From Spirochaetota bacterium (GTDB lineage Bacteria; Spirochaetota; UBA4802; UBA5550), in NCBI GenBank assembly GCA_016933025.1, contig JAFGBT010000019.1, positions 62,001 to 126,000 of the forward strand: 64,000 nucleotides of DNA. Reading direction: 5' to 3'. The position numbers were made by a program, and so were the translations under genes. Position 1 is the stretch's first letter; every line of letters starts with the position of its first letter. Of this stretch, positions 57,526-64,000 are shown in pieces. The notes beneath the pieces are model-generated. The model did not search any database, was not told the origin of the DNA, and saw only the letters and a program-made list of their open reading frames with translations.

Positions 57526-59712
57526 ATGAAGGGTTATCTGAATATGGCGATTGTCATTCGATTTATGATCTCATCAACATTTCTCCTATCTGCCTGTATA
57601 TTAAATACCGCCTCCTATGCCGCCGGAGCGGACACACATGAAAAAATGAGGGTCTCCCTCGCCGGAGCTTGGAAGGTGAAATTCGGGGATAATAAACGGT
57701 ACGCGTCGCCGGAATATGATGCTTCCGACTGGCACACGGTACTCATGCCGGGAAGCCTTACCCGTTATATTCTTGATGGAAAAATTGGGGGTACGACTCT
57801 TGAGGGTCTCGGGAAAATATACGGCGTCTGCTGGCTTCGGAAAAGCGTGTTCATAGGGGAAAATGTGGGGAAAGAGAGTCTTGGCCTGATACTCGGAAGG
57901 ATCGGCAACGCCGATGAGACCTTTTTCAACGGGGTCAAGATCGGCGGCATGGGGGAATTCCCGCCCCATGAGTTTTCGATGTGGAACCATCCCCGCCATT
58001 ATCTGATTCCGAAAAGTCTCATCAGGTACGGTGAGGAGAACGTCATAAGTGTCAGGATTTCCTACTATGTCTACTGCGAGATGGTGGGAACGCTCGCGAT
58101 CACGAATTTTGAAGACTGGAGGTTCGACTCCTCGCTCCAGAACTTCATCAGGGTGACGATGAATTACGTCATCATCTTCATGGGCGTTCCCCTGGTGCTG
58201 ATGTTCATGCTCTTTTTCATCCGCAAGAGGGACCAGGAGTACCTCTTTTACAGCCTTCAGCTTGTATGCGGCCTTTTCATCGTTCTCGATACATGCGATT
58301 ATTTTTTCTGGGACACGTTCGGGAACACCCTGTGGAGATTGAAAGTCCTCGGACTCAGCTGGGTCGCGCTGAATGTGACACACCCGATATTTCTTCATCG
58401 CATCTATGGCCTCAGACGTAAGAGGATTGAGATCGGCCTCTGGGCCTTTCTGGTATTTAATATAATACTCATGGCGACGGTGACCGGTAAAACATCGGAT
58501 CGGTTCCAGGCCATCACCCTGATCGCCCTCACCACGCCGATAGGTTTATATAACCTCTCGTGCCATGTGTCCGCGCTTGTCAAGAGGAGCCCGGACGCAA
58601 AGCTGTTTGCAATATTCGGCTGCACGGTTATCCTCGGCGCGATTCATGACGGGTTTGTCTACTTCCCCAAGTTCGGGGGATTTACGGTAAACCTGTTCGG
58701 CTATACACCCGAGAACTTCATCTTCGGCTACAGCGCCGCGGCGCTCTATATCGGAACCGCCCTCCTCCTGATACAGAGGCTAATAAAAATGATGAACAAT
58801 CTCGACGAGATGAACAGTAACCTGGAAAACAAGGTGCAGGAGCGCACCGGACAGCTCACTATGGCGAACGAGGAACTGCGGCAGGCCATGGAGGAAGTGG
58901 AAACCATCAACGAGGAACTCGTCAAGGTCAATCGCGATCTCAAGACGGCGGAGTACCGGCATGAGCGGGACGTGGCAATGGCGGTTAACATGCAGTCAGC
59001 GTTTTTGCCTGGTGGGGTGCCGTTTTCGGAGAAATACGATATCGCCTTCGTGTACAAACCGATGGAGGGAATTTCCGGGGATTTCTACGATTTTTACGAG
59101 AGCGGCGGAGACATCGAGGGCGTCGGTATTTTTGACGTGTCCGGGCACGGGATCGCCTCCGGTCTGATCACCCTCATGTCAAAGTCGATAGTGTACGGGA
59201 ATTTCATTCACATGAAAGGCGAGAAGCTGAACAGGGTCTTTGATTCCATCAACAGGAAACTGATTAAGGAGTTCGGGCACATCGACAACTACCTGACCGG
59301 CATTCTGATTCGATTTGACAATGACCGCATGGAGTACGTTAACAGCGGCCATCCAGACCTGATGTACCGGTCATCGCGCACCGGAAAGGTGGGCCGGGTG
59401 CTGGACAGAGACGGGAACAGCATCTCGGGGCCGTTCATGGGAACACGGGACATGGAACGGCCGTATACATCCCTGACGATTAAAATAAACAGGGGTGACT
59501 GCTTCCTGTTGTATACGGACTGTCTTCTCGAGACCGGCGATGCGGAAGGAAATATCTACGATGAGTCAAAAATAATTGAATCGTTGAAAAACGCCCCCGC
59601 TGCCGGCGCGCAGGAGATACTGGATTATATTCTCGGTGACTTTTACGCCTTTGCGGGTAAACGGGATAACTTCAAGGACGACCTGACCGCCATACTGATC
59701 AGGAGGAAATAA
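57526..59712 (+). CDS. 7TMR-DISM receptor with PP2C (SpoIIE-type) phosphatase output
   Basis: 728 residues. Signal peptide, then a GH2-sugar-binding-like beta domain outside the membrane (~35-200: LAGAWKVKFGDN, ETFFNGVKIGGMG, NVISVRISYYVY). Seven helices (~210-430) are of the 7TMR-DISM type. A coiled coil (~430-495) and a SpoIIE/PP2C domain (~500-728) follow, with YKPMEGISGDFYDF, FDVSGHGIASGLI, NSGHPDLMYR and KDDLTAILIRRK. The metal-binding Asp residues of GDFYD, DVSGHG and KDD are present. Outputs of this kind dephosphorylate anti-sigma-factor antagonists. A second ATG 18 bases downstream is possible. The external domain is like that of the kinase at the left edge of the window. Confidence 0.88.
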   Translation: MKGYLNMAIVIRFMISSTFLLSACILNTASYAAGADTHEKMRVSLAGAWKVKFGDNKRYASPEYDASDWHTVLMPGSLTRYILDGKIGGTTLEGLGKIYGVCWLRKSVFIGENVGKESLGLILGRIGNADETFFNGVKIGGMGEFPPHEFSMWNHPRHYLIPKSLIRYGEENVISVRISYYVYCEMVGTLAITNFEDWRFDSSLQNFIRVTMNYVIIFMGVPLVLMFMLFFIRKRDQEYLFYSLQLVCGLFIVLDTCDYFFWDTFGNTLWRLKVLGLSWVALNVTHPIFLHRIYGLRRKRIEIGLWAFLVFNIILMATVTGKTSDRFQAITLIALTTPIGLYNLSCHVSALVKRSPDAKLFAIFGCTVILGAIHDGFVYFPKFGGFTVNLFGYTPENFIFGYSAAALYIGTALLLIQRLIKMMNNLDEMNSNLENKVQERTGQLTMANEELRQAMEEVETINEELVKVNRDLKTAEYRHERDVAMAVNMQSAFLPGGVPFSEKYDIAFVYKPMEGISGDFYDFYESGGDIEGVGIFDVSGHGIASGLITLMSKSIVYGNFIHMKGEKLNRVFDSINRKLIKEFGHIDNYLTGILIRFDNDRMEYVNSGHPDLMYRSSRTGKVGRVLDRDGNSISGPFMGTRDMERPYTSLTIKINRGDCFLLYTDCLLETGDAEGNIYDESKIIESLKNAPAAGAQEILDYILGDFYAFAGKRDNFKDDLTAILIRRK

Positions 59713-59725
59713 CAAAGGAGGCGAC

Positions 59726-60109
59726 ATGGAAATTATCGGTTTTACCCTGCTCGTGATTGTCGGGATATGCATCCTTGTTGCGACGGCACTCTCGGCCTTT
59801 TTCATATGGATCGGGTCGAAATTCACCGGCGTGCGGAGCGCGACGTTCGGCAGGGCCTTTTACGCGGCGATCCTCTCGAGCGTCGTCGTGTGGGCCCTCA
59901 CCGGGCTGGCAACGGCCCTCTTCGGGATCGGCTCTGTGGCTGGATGGATCCTCGGTATTGTCGTAACCCTGTGGATATTCAAATCCGTCTATGACACTGA
60001 CTGGGGATCGGCCGTGATGATATGGATTTTCAGCGGGATCGCGCAGATCATCGTCGGGATTATTGTTGTTTTTCTGGTTGTCACCGGAGCGGTCGCGCTG
60101 GCGCTGTAG
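59726..60109 (+). CDS. Small four-helix membrane protein
   Basis: 127 residues. AAAGGAGG gives a strong ribosome site. Helices TLLVIVGICILVATALSAFF, YAAILSSVVVWALTGLATAL, GWILGIVVTLWIF and QIIVGIIVVFLVVTGAVALA. No family recognised. It lies 13 bases after the PP2C gene and is probably co-transcribed. Confidence 0.65.
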   Translation: MEIIGFTLLVIVGICILVATALSAFFIWIGSKFTGVRSATFGRAFYAAILSSVVVWALTGLATALFGIGSVAGWILGIVVTLWIFKSVYDTDWGSAVMIWIFSGIAQIIVGIIVVFLVVTGAVALAL

Positions 60110-60124
60110 GCGCGGGCGGGACGT

Positions 60125-61450
60125 TTACCCTTCTTTCGGGAATCGTATGGTGAAGCGGGTCCCCTGGTCCACGTTCAGGTCCACAACCGCTCCTATCTGC
60201 TTCGCAAGCGCATCGATTATCTGCATTCCCATCGATGTTTTCCGCTCTGCCTCAAAAAGCTCCGGCTTCATTCCGGGTCCATAGTCCTTTATCATGATGG
60301 TGACCTGTCCGTCGGTATCCTCAATGCTCATGTCTATACGGCACTGTTCCTTTTCCTGGTATCCGTGCTTGATTGAATTGGTCAGTATCTCGTTGATGAT
60401 AAGACCGGTGGGGATGGCGCGGTCGATGGTCAGGAACACGGAAGCGGGCTGATAGTTGATCTCAACTTCGCGTTCAGAGGTGGAATACATTGCAGTGAGA
60501 TCGCCGGCAAGCTGGTCAATGTATAGTCCCATGTCGATTCGGGAAAAATTCTCGGCAGTGTAGATCTTTTCATGGATGCTCGCCATGGAGTGGATCCGGC
60601 CCACCGCGTCTTTGAGGGCCTGGTTCGCGGACGGTTCGCTGACGGCATCGGCCTGCATGTTCAACAGGCTCGATATGATCTGCATGTTGTTCTTCACCCG
60701 GTGATGGATCTCTCTGATGAGGACGTTTTTCTCCTCCTCGGAACGCAGCAACTCTTCATTCTGGGCCTCGAGTTCCTCGTTTGACGCGGTCAGCTCCTCC
60801 GTCGTGGATTGAAGCTCTTCGTTTGACCGCAACAGGGCGGCGTTGCTCCGCTCCGCATCATCAAGTGCCTGGTTGTTGATTGAAAGAAGATTGTATGCCA
60901 CGATCGCCGAGAACAGGAACGCCACCATGTTTTCGGACAGATATTCTCCGATTGCGGAGTCGGAGAGTCCTATTGTATCCTTGATGTAAAGAATGAAAAT
61001 GCAGAGAATGAGCAGATTCGCGGCGCCGTACACCAGTGCCATATATTTTTTCTTTGAAATAAGTATCGGCACGGCGGAAAAAAATCCTATAATGAGTAGG
61101 GTAGTATCAAGCTTTTTGATAGGTTCTGACTGGTCAATAAATATAACCGTCCAGATTGAAGCGAACACGATAATGGCCGTAATATGAGCTGATGAAATAA
61201 AGTGCCCCCTGACGAGCAATATCAGTGTGCCCAGCAGTGAGAAAAAAAGCAATATTGGCGGGATAATGGCAAGCCAGTTGATTGTGTAATTAAATGCCGG
61301 ATCGATTTTTTGCGCATAAGCAGAATAGAATATGACAAACGGGGTGAAAATGATGACGAGCAGCAGCAGGTGAAGAAGAAAGCGCGCCTTGAGCTTTATC
61401 ACCAGGCTTCTATTTTCGTAGTTGTGAAGTAGCTTGTCAATGATATTCAT
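60125..61450 (-). CDS. Membrane sensor histidine kinase, HisKA_2 type
   Basis: 441 residues. About six N-terminal helices (~20-190) with short loops, so the signal is sensed in or near the membrane. A long coiled coil (~195-240, with repeated [19 protein letters not shown] heptads) precedes HisKA_2 ([20 protein letters not shown], phospho-acceptor first His) and an HATPase domain ([23 protein letters not shown]). Convergent with the small membrane protein gene, 15 bases apart. Such kinases usually act on stand-alone receivers elsewhere. Confidence 0.9.
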   Translation of the reverse strand: MNIIDKLLHNYENRSLVIKLKARFLLHLLLLVIIFTPFVIFYSAYAQKIDPAFNYTINWLAIIPPILLFFSLLGTLILLVRGHFISSAHITAIIVFASIWTVIFIDQSEPIKKLDTTLLIIGFFSAVPILISKKKYMALVYGAANLLILCIFILYIKDTIGLSDSAIGEYLSENMVAFLFSAIVAYNLLSINNQALDDAERSNAALLRSNEELQSTTEELTASNEELEAQNEELLRSEEEKNVLIREIHHRVKNNMQIISSLLNMQADAVSEPSANQALKDAVGRIHSMASIHEKIYTAENFSRIDMGLYIDQLAGDLTAMYSTSEREVEINYQPASVFLTIDRAIPTGLIINEILTNSIKHGYQEKEQCRIDMSIEDTDGQVTIMIKDYGPGMKPELFEAERKTSMGMQIIDALAKQIGAVVDLNVDQGTRFTIRFPKEG

Positions 61451-61631
61451 GCTGTACCTCTTGCTACTGCAACCATGATGCTGGAAAACCGGCCCGCTCG
61501 CCGGATTCGTCCTGACGAGGCATTATGAACGGCAGTAACTTCTTGAGTCAAACCATTTATCAGGATGAGGCGTTCCGAAAATGCCGAAGAGGCAGGGGCG
61601 TGTCAATTGTTCGGTTCATGCACTACTGGTT

Positions 61632-62513
61632 CTATACAGGCGTATTCCCGAGAAAATCCTCGAAATGATACCACTGGGACGGGTGCTCACGCGCTTTTTG
61701 CGACAGGATGTCGGCGTAGCTTTGGGCAGACTCGCGTATCGCGCTTTCGCGTCCCGCCCGTGCAGGAGCGGACACGCGGATCGGGCCCGCAATTGAAAAA
61801 TGATAGGCACGGTTGCCGGTACGGAAGGCGAAGAATATCAGAAGCGGCGCGCCGGAGAGGAGGGCGATGATGTGCGGAGCTTCCGGAAGGAGGACCCGCC
61901 GCCCCAGGAAATTGACCTGCACGGACCTCTGCGATTCCGTCCATAGGCGGTCGCCGGTAAGGGATATAAGTCCCCCCTGCTTGAGGCAGCTGATGCCCTC
62001 GAGGATGTCGAAGGGCGAGCCGCCCTCCTGGGACACGGCGATTACCTTCATCCCGCTTTCCGCCAGGCTCGTCTTCTGCATCTTTTCTATCTGCTCTTTT
62101 TCCCTCGCCCCCATGTAGAGGAGGAGGTTGAGCCCGCGTTTTCGCAGCAGGTGGGCGGCTACGTCCCAGTTGCCCATGTGCGACATCACGATTATGCCAC
62201 CTGTTTTTTCACTCACTACCCGTTCCAGGATCTCCCAACCATCGGAGGTGTAGGAAATGTCTCCGGATGACTGAAGGAGGAACCGGTCGAGAAACACATT
62301 GGTGAAGCTGTGGAACTGGCGCCAGGTACACAGGATGTGATAAAGCCTTTTCTTTTCAGGGAACAGAGCACCGTAGAAGCGAACGCCGATCGCGACCCGC
62401 TTCGGAAAGAAAAGGAAATATCCGGTGGAGACGAACTTCGAAAAAATCCTGAAGACCCAGGGGCCAAGGATCCGGGTGAAGAATGTGAGGAATTTGTAGA
62501 ATAGCTTGATCAT
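61632..62513 (-). CDS. Lysophospholipid/lipid A-type acyltransferase (LpxL/HtrB family)
   Basis: 293 residues. One N-terminal membrane helix region (FYKFLTFFTRILGPWVFRIF), then the HxxxxD motif as IVMSHMGNWDVAAHLL, ISLTGDRLWTES, and LPEAPHIIALLSGAPLLIFF. It transfers an acyl chain to a lipid or glycolipid. Aryl polyene clusters contain an acyltransferase of this kind next to a family-2 glycosyltransferase, as here (the glycosyltransferase is ~155 bases upstream in the same direction, separated by a repeat element). Lipid A acylation is the alternative role. Confidence 0.85.
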   Translation of the reverse strand: MIKLFYKFLTFFTRILGPWVFRIFSKFVSTGYFLFFPKRVAIGVRFYGALFPEKKRLYHILCTWRQFHSFTNVFLDRFLLQSSGDISYTSDGWEILERVVSEKTGGIIVMSHMGNWDVAAHLLRKRGLNLLLYMGAREKEQIEKMQKTSLAESGMKVIAVSQEGGSPFDILEGISCLKQGGLISLTGDRLWTESQRSVQVNFLGRRVLLPEAPHIIALLSGAPLLIFFAFRTGNRAYHFSIAGPIRVSAPARAGRESAIRESAQSYADILSQKAREHPSQWYHFEDFLGNTPV

Positions 62514-62552
62514 GGCTTTCCTGATAAAACACTACCCAAATAAATTGCAATC

Positions 62553-62648
62553 CATCCCCCCAACCCCCCCCCGGAGGGGGGCTTTTACATCATGAGGGTG
62601 ATATTAAACCCGCCTGATGAAGTCCCCCTCTGGGGGATTTAGGGGGCG
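62553..62648. repeat. Interspersed two-hairpin GC-rich repeat, full copy
   Basis: CCCCCCCCGGAGGGGGG hairpin, ~38-base interior, then CCCCCTCTGGGGG hairpin with GATTTAGGGGGC. It is the reverse complement, arm for arm, of the 27703-27776 element; interiors differ. Lies between the glycosyltransferase and acyltransferase genes. Confidence 0.7.
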
Positions 62649-62669
62649 CTTCAGCGAGGAGAGTTGATC

Positions 62670-63422
62670 CTATATATCCTTGTACGCCATCTTACTTCTT
62701 ATGAATCGCGGGATAAGTATCCTTTGAAATATAAGCCTCATGAAGGTGCCTGAGTTTCTCCAGAAGTCCACGAACGGGCGGAAGTGGGATATGCGCGGGG
62801 TGCCCGGGGTGTAGCTTACGCTGACCGGCGCCTCGATCACCGGGAAGCCGAGCCAGCCGGCTTTCGCCAGTATCTCCACCTCGAACTGAAAGCGGTTCGC
62901 CCTCACCGTCAGTCTGGTGCACTCGGGCAGGGGATAGATCCGGAAGCCGCTCTGCGAGTCGCTCACGACCGGGCCGCCCGAGGCACGGACCCAGAAGTTG
63001 GAGAAACCGCGGCCGAAGCTGCTGGTCCACGGGACGTCGTTCCCCGTCATGTTCTCCCTCATGCCGATAATGATGGGCCGCCGGAGCATCGCGCCGGCGG
63101 CCGAAGGGATGGCGCGTATCAGGCCCAAGGCGTCCTCGGGGTTGTGCTGTCCGTCGGCGTCGATCGTGATGGCCCAGTCGGCGGTTGCCGCCGCTGAGGC
63201 AAAACCGGTCTTGATGGCCGCTCCCTTGCCCCTGTTTTTTTCGTGGCGGATGATGGAGACGCCCGCCATGTCCTTTACCCGCTCATACGTTGCGTCGGTG
63301 GAACCGTCGTCGACGACAAAGACAGGAAACCCGAGCTTCAGCGCGCCGCGCACCACGTCGGCGACCCGCTGCTCGTGGTTGTAAACGGGGATGATGATTG
63401 CGAACCGTCCCGTGTCGGTCAT
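62670..63422 (-). CDS. Family 2 glycosyltransferase
   Basis: 250 residues, single GT-A domain: FAIIIPVYNHEQRVADVV, FVVDDGSTDATYERVK, RHEKNRGKGAAIKTGF and the metal-binding DADGQHNPED. The acceptor half has SDSQSGFRIYPLPEC. Closest in pattern to dolichyl-phosphate mannosyltransferase-like GT2 and to the GT2 proteins of aryl polyene clusters. No membrane helix. The ATG overlaps the DegV-family stop by 4 bases. Donor sugar and acceptor unknown. Confidence 0.88.
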   Translation of the reverse strand: MTDTGRFAIIIPVYNHEQRVADVVRGALKLGFPVFVVDDGSTDATYERVKDMAGVSIIRHEKNRGKGAAIKTGFASAAATADWAITIDADGQHNPEDALGLIRAIPSAAGAMLRRPIIIGMRENMTGNDVPWTSSFGRGFSNFWVRASGGPVVSDSQSGFRIYPLPECTRLTVRANRFQFEVEILAKAGWLGFPVIEAPVSVSYTPGTPRISHFRPFVDFWRNSGTFMRLIFQRILIPRFIRSKMAYKDI

Positions 63423-64000
63423 GATGCGATCTCCGGCAGAAAGGCGACCGACCAGGTCCCCGGGCCCACGTGCACGCCGGTGGTGAGCGACAGCGGCTGC
63501 AGGATGATCTCGGCGGAGGGGCGGCGTTTCGCGATGGCCGGCAGCACCTTCTCCTCGACCAGCGCGCGGTTGTCCGTATATTGGAGCATAATGAAGGGCC
63601 GCGCGCCTGCGCCTTCGTCGAGCCGCGAGAGGGCGAAGGCGAGCTGCTCATCTAAGTTCTTTGCCATGCCGGCCTGGACCACGCCGCTTGCCGTGGGCGA
63701 CACGACCGGCATCATGTTCAGCATGTTGCCGAAAAAGGCCTTGGTTTTCGATATCCTCCCGCCGGCGGCGAGAAATTTCAGGGTGTTGATGAATATGTAT
63801 TCCCTGCAGGCTTCGATGGCCGTGCGCGCGTAATCGATCACCCGTTCCGCATCGTCCGCGCTGTTGGCGAACCGGGCCGCGGCTAGTGCTATGGTGCCGA
63901 GCCTGCCCGATGCCGCGCCGGTGTCGATCACGGTCAGCCGGTTGTCAGGGTCGTTTTCATTTTTCCATCTCACGGCCACGTCGTAATTCCCGGTATAGGC
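63419..64000 (-). CDS. DegV-family protein, C-terminal part (cut by the window edge)
   Basis: The frame is open to the right edge (seven more codons before the first possible GTG start at 63979), so the N-terminus is outside. The C-terminal ~190 residues match DegV/fatty-acid-binding proteins: VIDTGAASGRLG (the ligand-carboxylate site region), FINTLKFLAAGGRISKTKA and the final TTGVHVGPGTWSVAFLPE. These proteins bind fatty acids, in some bacteria handing them to a fatty acid kinase. It overlaps the glycosyltransferase by 4 bases and so belongs to the same lipid-related operon. Confidence 0.85.
   Translation of the reverse strand, partial: AYTGNYDVAVRWKNENDPDNRLTVIDTGAASGRLGTIALAAARFANSADDAERVIDYARTAIEACREYIFINTLKFLAAGGRISKTKAFFGNMLNMMPVVSPTASGVVQAGMAKNLDEQLAFALSRLDEGAGARPFIMLQYTDNRALVEEKVLPAIAKRRPSAEIILQPLSLTTGVHVGPGTWSVAFLPEIAS

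Overview
The window is a GC-rich stretch from a Gram-negative bacterium. Evidence for an outer membrane is direct: several lipoprotein signal peptides, a LolA-like carrier, a DUF1207-like protein and beta-rich exported proteins. The sensory proteins (7TMR-DISM receptors with LytS-type kinase or PP2C output, HisKA_2 kinases with stacked PAS domains), the K+-dependent-type membrane pyrophosphatase and a single-chain acetyl-CoA carboxylase together suggest a free-living spirochaete (Leptospira side or an uncultured relative). That placement is inference; no rRNA or tRNA gene was seen.

Layout. 1-3.9 kb: a two-component pair and an exported protein. 4-29 kb: a dense lipid/polyketide-type biosynthesis region. 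It holds a BchE-like radical SAM enzyme, an AMP-dependent acyl ligase, FabD, PlsY, a dehydratase-phosphopantetheinyl transferase fusion, a thioesterase, three ketosynthase genes (one fused to a cysteine-less second ketosynthase domain), two ACPs, two small hot-dog dehydratases, FabG, a B12-type radical SAM protein, two paralogous radical SAM proteins, a deacetylase-methyltransferase fusion, a LolA-like protein and a DUF3261-like lipoprotein. Two lipoproteins with enzyme domains, one with the catalytic layout of PET hydrolases/cutinases and one C45-type Ntn hydrolase, lie inside it. 29-33.4 kb: a DUF1207-like protein and a large PAS-rich kinase. 33.5-39.6 kb: another radical SAM gene, then an array of four two-gene cassettes (small HTH-like protein plus BtrH-like acyltransferase). 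Two cassettes are intact and two are decayed by internal deletion, with a methyltransferase between the intact ones. 39.6-52.2 kb: a second ketosynthase / chain-length-factor-like / ACP set in one leftward series with an ABC exporter, an O-methyltransferase, the 1973-residue acetyl-CoA carboxylase and its biotin ligase. 52.3-61.5 kb: energetics and signalling (pyrophosphatase, Na+/H+ antiporter-like protein, universal stress protein, 7TMR-DISM/PP2C protein, HisKA_2 kinase). 61.6-64 kb: an LpxL-type acyltransferase, a family-2 glycosyltransferase and a truncated DegV-family gene.

How the parts fit. Carboxylase, biotin ligase and FabD would supply malonyl units. The ligase would load a starter or free acid. 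The ketosynthases, FabG and dehydratases would build a chain on dedicated ACPs. No enoyl reductase is visible, so an unsaturated (polyene-like) chain is the simplest prediction. The radical SAM enzymes, methyltransferases and BtrH-like acyltransferases would tailor or release it; the LolA-like protein, lipoproteins and ABC transporter would move it to the envelope. The gene content overlaps aryl polyene clusters (ketosynthase plus chain-length factor, ApeP-like dehydratase, LolA, DUF3261, glycosyltransferase/acyltransferase) and ladderane-type lipid clusters (ketosynthases with B12/radical SAM proteins). It matches neither fully: no ammonia lyase, MMPL exporter or phytoene-desaturase-like gene was found.

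Intergenic DNA carries a GC-rich two-hairpin repeat (three copies, one half-size), a 46-nt perfect palindrome and a run of CATCCTG mini-hairpins.
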